Below are positions 5,742 to 9,011 of a DNA stretch of 9,011 nucleotides, one piece after another. Position 1 is the first letter of the stretch. Each line of letters opens with the position of its first letter. The notes under the pieces were generated by a model, which had not been told where the DNA came from, ran no database searches, and was given only the letters and a program-made list of their open reading frames with translations. Position numbers and translations under genes: made by a program. This stretch comes from Deltaproteobacteria bacterium (GTDB lineage: Bacteria; Desulfobacterota; Binatia; UBA9968): NCBI GenBank assembly GCA_005878685.1, contig VBLN01000087.1, positions 1 to 9,011 of the forward strand. Direction: 5' to 3'.

Positions 5742-7658
5742 ATGAAGATTGTGGTGCGATGCACGCAAGCAGCGGGGCTTTTTGTAGCAGCCTTGTTTCT
5801 TGGTTGCGGGGAGTTAGCCAAGAAGGAATCGCCTTTAGGTCTAATCGTTACGCCTCCCTCTTACTACACCACCGTGCGGGCCAGGTATCTAGGGGAGAAA
5901 TATAAGGAAAATCTTCAGCGACTTGTGGACCGAGTGGTGCAAAATTCGGTTACGGGCAAGTTACAGTTTGCCAACAACATCGCCTCGGTAGGAGGCGTCG
6001 GTTTCTTTACGCACTCAGCTACAAAATCCTTTGACGAGAGATATCTTGAAGTCATGCTGGGGGCGCCCGATGTATTTGAGGGAAGTGTGGATTTCAACTC
6101 AAAGGTGGATCGGTTGTTCTCCCAATATGGCTCGGAGCTGCTGTCGATTCTCGCTAGCGATTTGGAAATTTACAAAGACAGGGAAGTAGCCGGATATGGT
6201 TTGAACTTTTCTTGGCGGAACATCCTGCAGGCGCCTTCGGGTCCAAGGGTCACACTCGAACGGGCGGTTGTCTATGTCACGAAAGGAGACGTTCACAAAT
6301 TTAGTAGCCGGGAGGTGGGTCAGACTGAACTCTTGGGGGCGGCAGTCATTTTTGCCTTGCAAGAGGAGGGCCCAGCCAGACTAGTGTCTTATTTGCCGCA
6401 GGCAGCCAGAGGAGCAGCTCAACCTCCGCCCCAAAGGGAAAGGTCGGAGAAGGGAGCGGAGGCGAAGCCGGACATGAGTCCCAAGATCCAGGAATACGAT
6501 CTGGCCCCCCAGAAAGAGGAGAAAAAGGGTTTGCCACCTGTCACAAAGGCACCGGCGCGAGACCAGCCTGCGAAGAAGCAGGAGGAAGTGAAGCGGCAAG
6601 AAGAAGGATCAAAACGGGCAGAAGAAACAAGGCGCCAGCAAGAGGCTAAGAGGCGAGAAGATGACGCCAAGCGGGCAGAAGAGGCAAAACGGCAAGATGA
6701 AGCAAAGCAAAGAGCGGAAGCAAAGCGCGAAGCGGCAGCCAAACCGGCAGAGATAACCAAACAAGAGGAGCTCAGACGTCAAGAAGAAGCAAGGAAGCGA
6801 GAAGAGACCGCAAAGAGGCAAGAAGAAGCTGAGCGACAGGAAGAAGCGAAGCGCGTAGAGGCCGCAAGATTGGGTGAGATGGCCAAACAGGAGGAGTTGA
6901 AGCGCCGGCAAGAGGCTAAGAAGCGTGAAGAAGAAGCCAAGCGGGCAGAAGAGGCAAAACGACAAGAAGAAGCAAAGCAGCAGACCGAAGCCAGGCGCGC
7001 GACCGCGGCCAAATTAGCAGAGATGACCAAACAGGAAGAGCTCAAGCGCCAAGAAGAGGTAAGGAAGCGAGAAGAGGCAGCGAAGCGAGCAGTTGAAGCA
7101 AGGCAACAGGAGGAAGGTAAACGGCAAGAAGAGGCAAGGCGCGCCGAGGCAGCCAGGCTGGCGGAGATTGCCCGGCAGGAGGAGCTTAAGCGCCGGGAGC
7201 AGGAGAGCAAGCGCGCCGAGGCAGCCAGGAAAAAGGAAGCGGAAGAGTTAGCCTTGAAAGCGAAGGAGGAACCTTTTAAGTCTCCGCTGGCCAAAGATTC
7301 CGCGCCACAAACCGGAGTTAAGAGCCCGGCTCAGAAAGAGGCCAAGATTGAAAAACCTGAGACCTCAACCGCAACATTAAAACCATCCCTTCCACCTTCC
7401 GCTCCCACCGCGACGCCAAAACAGACGGGGCCAAGTTACGTCGTGCAACTTTCTTTTGTTGGCAAAGAGGAAGCCAAACGTTGGTTTGACCGTCTGCGCC
7501 AGCAAGGATATTCCGCGTCCATGAGTGTCACGGGAGAGGGCGAGACCATCCGGCTACGTGTGGGGAATTTCCCTTCCCATGGAGAGGCATCCCGCGTGCT
7601 TGGGAAGTTGCGGGAAGAAGAAGGCATCAAAGGAATCGTTATCGAAGCAGCGAACTAA
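5742..7658 (+). CDS. Putative SPOR-domain lipoprotein with long TolA-like charged helix
   Basis: A 638-residue envelope protein. Residues 1-21 form a signal peptide ending LFLG before Cys22, an imperfect but plausible lipobox (Phe at -3) followed by Gly-Glu, which would permit outer-membrane sorting. Residues about 30-220 form a globular domain I do not recognise (SYYTTVRARYLGEKY, NNIASVGGVGFFTHSATKSF, YGLNFSWRNIL, ERAVVYVTKGDVHKF). Residues about 278-512 are almost only Lys, Arg, Glu, Gln and Ala and should form a long single helix or coiled coil. Residues 513-562 are a Pro/Lys/Ser linker. Residues 565-636 are a SPOR domain (SYVVQLSFVGKEEA, IRLRVGNF), a family that binds glycan strands lacking stem peptides at division sites. 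The start is supported by GGAG 7 nt before the ATG. Divergent from the ATPase operon; whether it belongs to that system is unknown. Confidence 0.9.
   Translation: MKIVVRCTQAAGLFVAALFLGCGELAKKESPLGLIVTPPSYYTTVRARYLGEKYKENLQRLVDRVVQNSVTGKLQFANNIASVGGVGFFTHSATKSFDERYLEVMLGAPDVFEGSVDFNSKVDRLFSQYGSELLSILASDLEIYKDREVAGYGLNFSWRNILQAPSGPRVTLERAVVYVTKGDVHKFSSREVGQTELLGAAVIFALQEEGPARLVSYLPQAARGAAQPPPQRERSEKGAEAKPDMSPKIQEYDLAPQKEEKKGLPPVTKAPARDQPAKKQEEVKRQEEGSKRAEETRRQQEAKRREDDAKRAEEAKRQDEAKQRAEAKREAAAKPAEITKQEELRRQEEARKREETAKRQEEAERQEEAKRVEAARLGEMAKQEELKRRQEAKKREEEAKRAEEAKRQEEAKQQTEARRATAAKLAEMTKQEELKRQEEVRKREEAAKRAVEARQQEEGKRQEEARRAEAARLAEIARQEELKRREQESKRAEAARKKEAEELALKAKEEPFKSPLAKDSAPQTGVKSPAQKEAKIEKPETSTATLKPSLPPSAPTATPKQTGPSYVVQLSFVGKEEAKRWFDRLRQQGYSASMSVTGEGETIRLRVGNFPSHGEASRVLGKLREEEGIKGIVIEAAN
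6747..7250 (+). repeat. Long-period internal repeats in the charged helix
   Basis: Within the Lys/Arg/Glu/Ala-rich region the element AE(I/M)xxQEELKR recurs with QEEL beginning at residues 341, 383, 431 and 479, so successive units are 42, 48 and 48 residues (126, 144, 144 bp), the fourth being shorter. Short KRQEEA-like motifs repeat inside each unit. The region probably grew by duplication and may vary in length between strains; it is also prone to assembly error. Confidence 0.7.
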
Positions 7659-7661
7659 GAT

Positions 7662-9011
7662 CTAGCTCGCCCGGCTTAATTTGTCCTTGAGTGTCTCATT
7701 CACTTTTGCCGGGTTGGCTTTTCCACGGGTAACCTTCATGACCTGCCCCACGAGAAAGCCAAATACTTTCTCCTTACCAGCGCGATACTCTGACACCTGC
7801 TCAGGGTGAGCGGCCAACACTTGAGCGATAGCGGTTTCAATGCTTTCGAGATCCGAGACCTGTTCCAATCCCTTTTCTTGAATGATCCTGTCCGGAGAAC
7901 CTCCCCGTTGCAACATCTCCTCAAAAAGAGTCTTGGCAATCTTGCCGCTGATTTTTCCTTCATCAATCATCCGGACCATTCCAGCCAACTGTTCAGGGCT
8001 GACGGGCCATGAATGGACGTACAGCTTCTCGTCCAGTTTTCTTTCCTTGATCACGCGGAAGAGATCTCCCATCACCCAGTTGCTGATCGCCTTCGGGTTG
8101 AGGTGAATTTTAGCGGATGCCTCAAAGTAATCGGCGACGTCCTTTCGACTTGTTAAGAGCTCGGCGTCGTATAAGGGGAGATTATATTGGGAGACAAATC
8201 TCTTTTTCCGCTCCTCCGGCAGCTCCGGTAGGCCCAATCGAATCTCTTCGATCCATTGTTCATCGATGGCGAGGGGTAGCAGATCAGGATCAGGAAAGTA
8301 GCGGTAGTCGTGGGCGTATTCCTTGGAGCGCATGGAGCGGGTTACTTCATGCTCCGCGTCCCACAGGCGCGTCTCCTGAGCGAGCCTGCCTCCCTCTGAC
8401 AGAGTCTGAGTTTGGCGCCGTATTTCATACTGCAGGGCTTTCTCCACCGCCTTAAAAGAATTCATGTTCTTGAGTTCGGTCTTAGTTCCGAGGCTGGCAC
8501 TTCCCTCCGGCCGCACTGAGATATTGGCGTCGCAGCGAAAGCTCCCTTCTTCCATGTTGCCATCGCAGATCTCCAGATATTGCAAGATGGTTCTAAGACG
8601 CTTCAGATAATGAGCAGCCTCTTCCGCGCTTCGCATGTCAGGCTCGCTCACAATCTCTAGCAGCGGGACTCCGGCTCGATTTAGATCCACGAGGCTATAA
8701 TCGCCTTTCACATCGTGGATGTTTTTCCCGGCGTCCTCCTCCATGTGGATGCGGGTCAGGCGGATCCTCTTTTGAGTTCCGTTTACCTCGATGTCGATAT
8801 ATCCGCCCGTGCACAAGGGAAACTCGTACTGGCTGATTTGATAGCCCTTGGGGAGATCGGGGTAAAAGTAGTTTTTCCTTGCCCAGCGGCTGCAGCGCGC
8901 AACCTTGCAATGGGTCGCCAGCCCGGCGCGAATTGCGAACTCCACGACCCTTTTATTCAGGACCGGCAGCACGCCTGGAAAACCCATACAAACCGGGCAG
9001 GTGTTCTTGTT
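7662..9011 (-). CDS. gatB: Aspartyl/glutamyl-tRNA(Asn/Gln) amidotransferase subunit B, 5' end outside window
   Basis: GatB of the GatCAB amidotransferase, which activates misacylated Glu-tRNA(Gln) and/or Asp-tRNA(Asn) with ATP and converts it to the amide using ammonia from GatA. Family blocks visible: GFPGVLPVLN, RKNYFYPDLPKGYQISQYE, HMEEDAGK, LVDLNRAGVPLLEIVSEPD, CDANISVRP, KTELKNMNSFK, ETRLWD, DYRYFPDPDL, and the C-terminal YqeY-like tail ending GKANPAKVNETLKDKL. The frame stays open to the window edge: the 24 bases before the Met at 8987 encode NKNTCPVC, which matches the conserved sequence preceding MGxPGVLP in GatB. That Met is therefore internal and roughly 30-40 residues are missing. 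The gene ends 3 bp from the stop of the convergent SPOR lipoprotein gene. gatA and gatC are not in the window. Confidence 0.97.
   Translation of the reverse strand, partial: NKNTCPVCMGFPGVLPVLNKRVVEFAIRAGLATHCKVARCSRWARKNYFYPDLPKGYQISQYEFPLCTGGYIDIEVNGTQKRIRLTRIHMEEDAGKNIHDVKGDYSLVDLNRAGVPLLEIVSEPDMRSAEEAAHYLKRLRTILQYLEICDGNMEEGSFRCDANISVRPEGSASLGTKTELKNMNSFKAVEKALQYEIRRQTQTLSEGGRLAQETRLWDAEHEVTRSMRSKEYAHDYRYFPDPDLLPLAIDEQWIEEIRLGLPELPEERKKRFVSQYNLPLYDAELLTSRKDVADYFEASAKIHLNPKAISNWVMGDLFRVIKERKLDEKLYVHSWPVSPEQLAGMVRMIDEGKISGKIAKTLFEEMLQRGGSPDRIIQEKGLEQVSDLESIETAIAQVLAAHPEQVSEYRAGKEKVFGFLVGQVMKVTRGKANPAKVNETLKDKLSRAS

Noticed and set aside
6419..7294. Long minus-strand open frames of 113 and 171 codons opposite the lipoprotein gene
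   Set aside because: They are the reverse of the Lys/Glu/Arg/Ala repeat and encode Ser/Ala/Arg/Phe-rich low-complexity sequence with no ribosome site or recognisable domain. The plus-strand frame with signal peptide and SPOR domain explains this DNA.
7669..7724. CCCGGC and GCCGGG followed by TTGGCTTTT as a terminator for the lipoprotein gene
   Set aside because: The loop would be about 35 nt, the stem only six pairs, and the sequence lies in conserved gatB coding DNA. It is too weak for an intrinsic terminator.
8117..8455. Plus-strand 112-codon frame inside gatB
   Set aside because: It is antisense to highly conserved GatB blocks; the Arg/Pro/Ser-rich translation matches nothing.

Overview
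The window reads as a piece of bacterial chromosome of moderate GC content, probably from a Gram-negative (diderm) organism. The grounds are a putative lipoprotein ending in a SPOR peptidoglycan-binding domain, a sigma-54 activator with a matching -24/-12 promoter, and gatB of the bacterial transamidation route to Gln-tRNA/Asn-tRNA. I cannot place the phylum from sequence alone. I see no tRNA, rRNA, insertion sequence, CRISPR array or phage gene.

Layout. Minus strand, in transcription order: (i) a compact three-gene operon (5592 to 2066) encoding an AAA+ ATPase with an N-terminal MshEN/GspE-N-like domain, an NtrC-type sigma-54 activator whose receiver domain looks degenerate, and an exported SH3-plus-retropepsin-like aspartic protease. 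The gaps are 12 and 5 bp, and an almost ideal sigma-70 promoter lies in front. (ii) A 221-bp gap carrying a very good sigma-54 promoter (1904-1919) with dyad symmetry upstream of it. (iii) A two-gene unit (1844 to 34) encoding a 491-residue single-pass membrane protein with three exact-length 32-residue repeats and a 108-residue protein that looks like a paralogue of its N-terminal region. Plus strand: a 638-residue putative lipoprotein (5742-7658) with a novel N-terminal domain, a long TolA-like charged helix and a C-terminal SPOR domain. At the right edge gatB (minus strand) runs off the window and ends 3 bp from the lipoprotein gene, tail to tail.

How the parts may work together (inference). 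The activator encoded by the operon has an intact GAFTGA loop. The only convincing sigma-54 promoter I found in the two intergenic regions sits directly after the operon, in front of the membrane-protein pair. The simplest model is a local circuit: an ATPase that may sense a nucleotide and an activator that probably does not use ordinary phosphorylation control expression of a membrane-anchored repeat protein and its small soluble partner, with an exported protease made in the same operon. The divergent SPOR lipoprotein may belong to the same envelope function or may just be a neighbour. The combination of domains, the adjacent promoter and the repeat protein are the parts of this window most likely to be undescribed.
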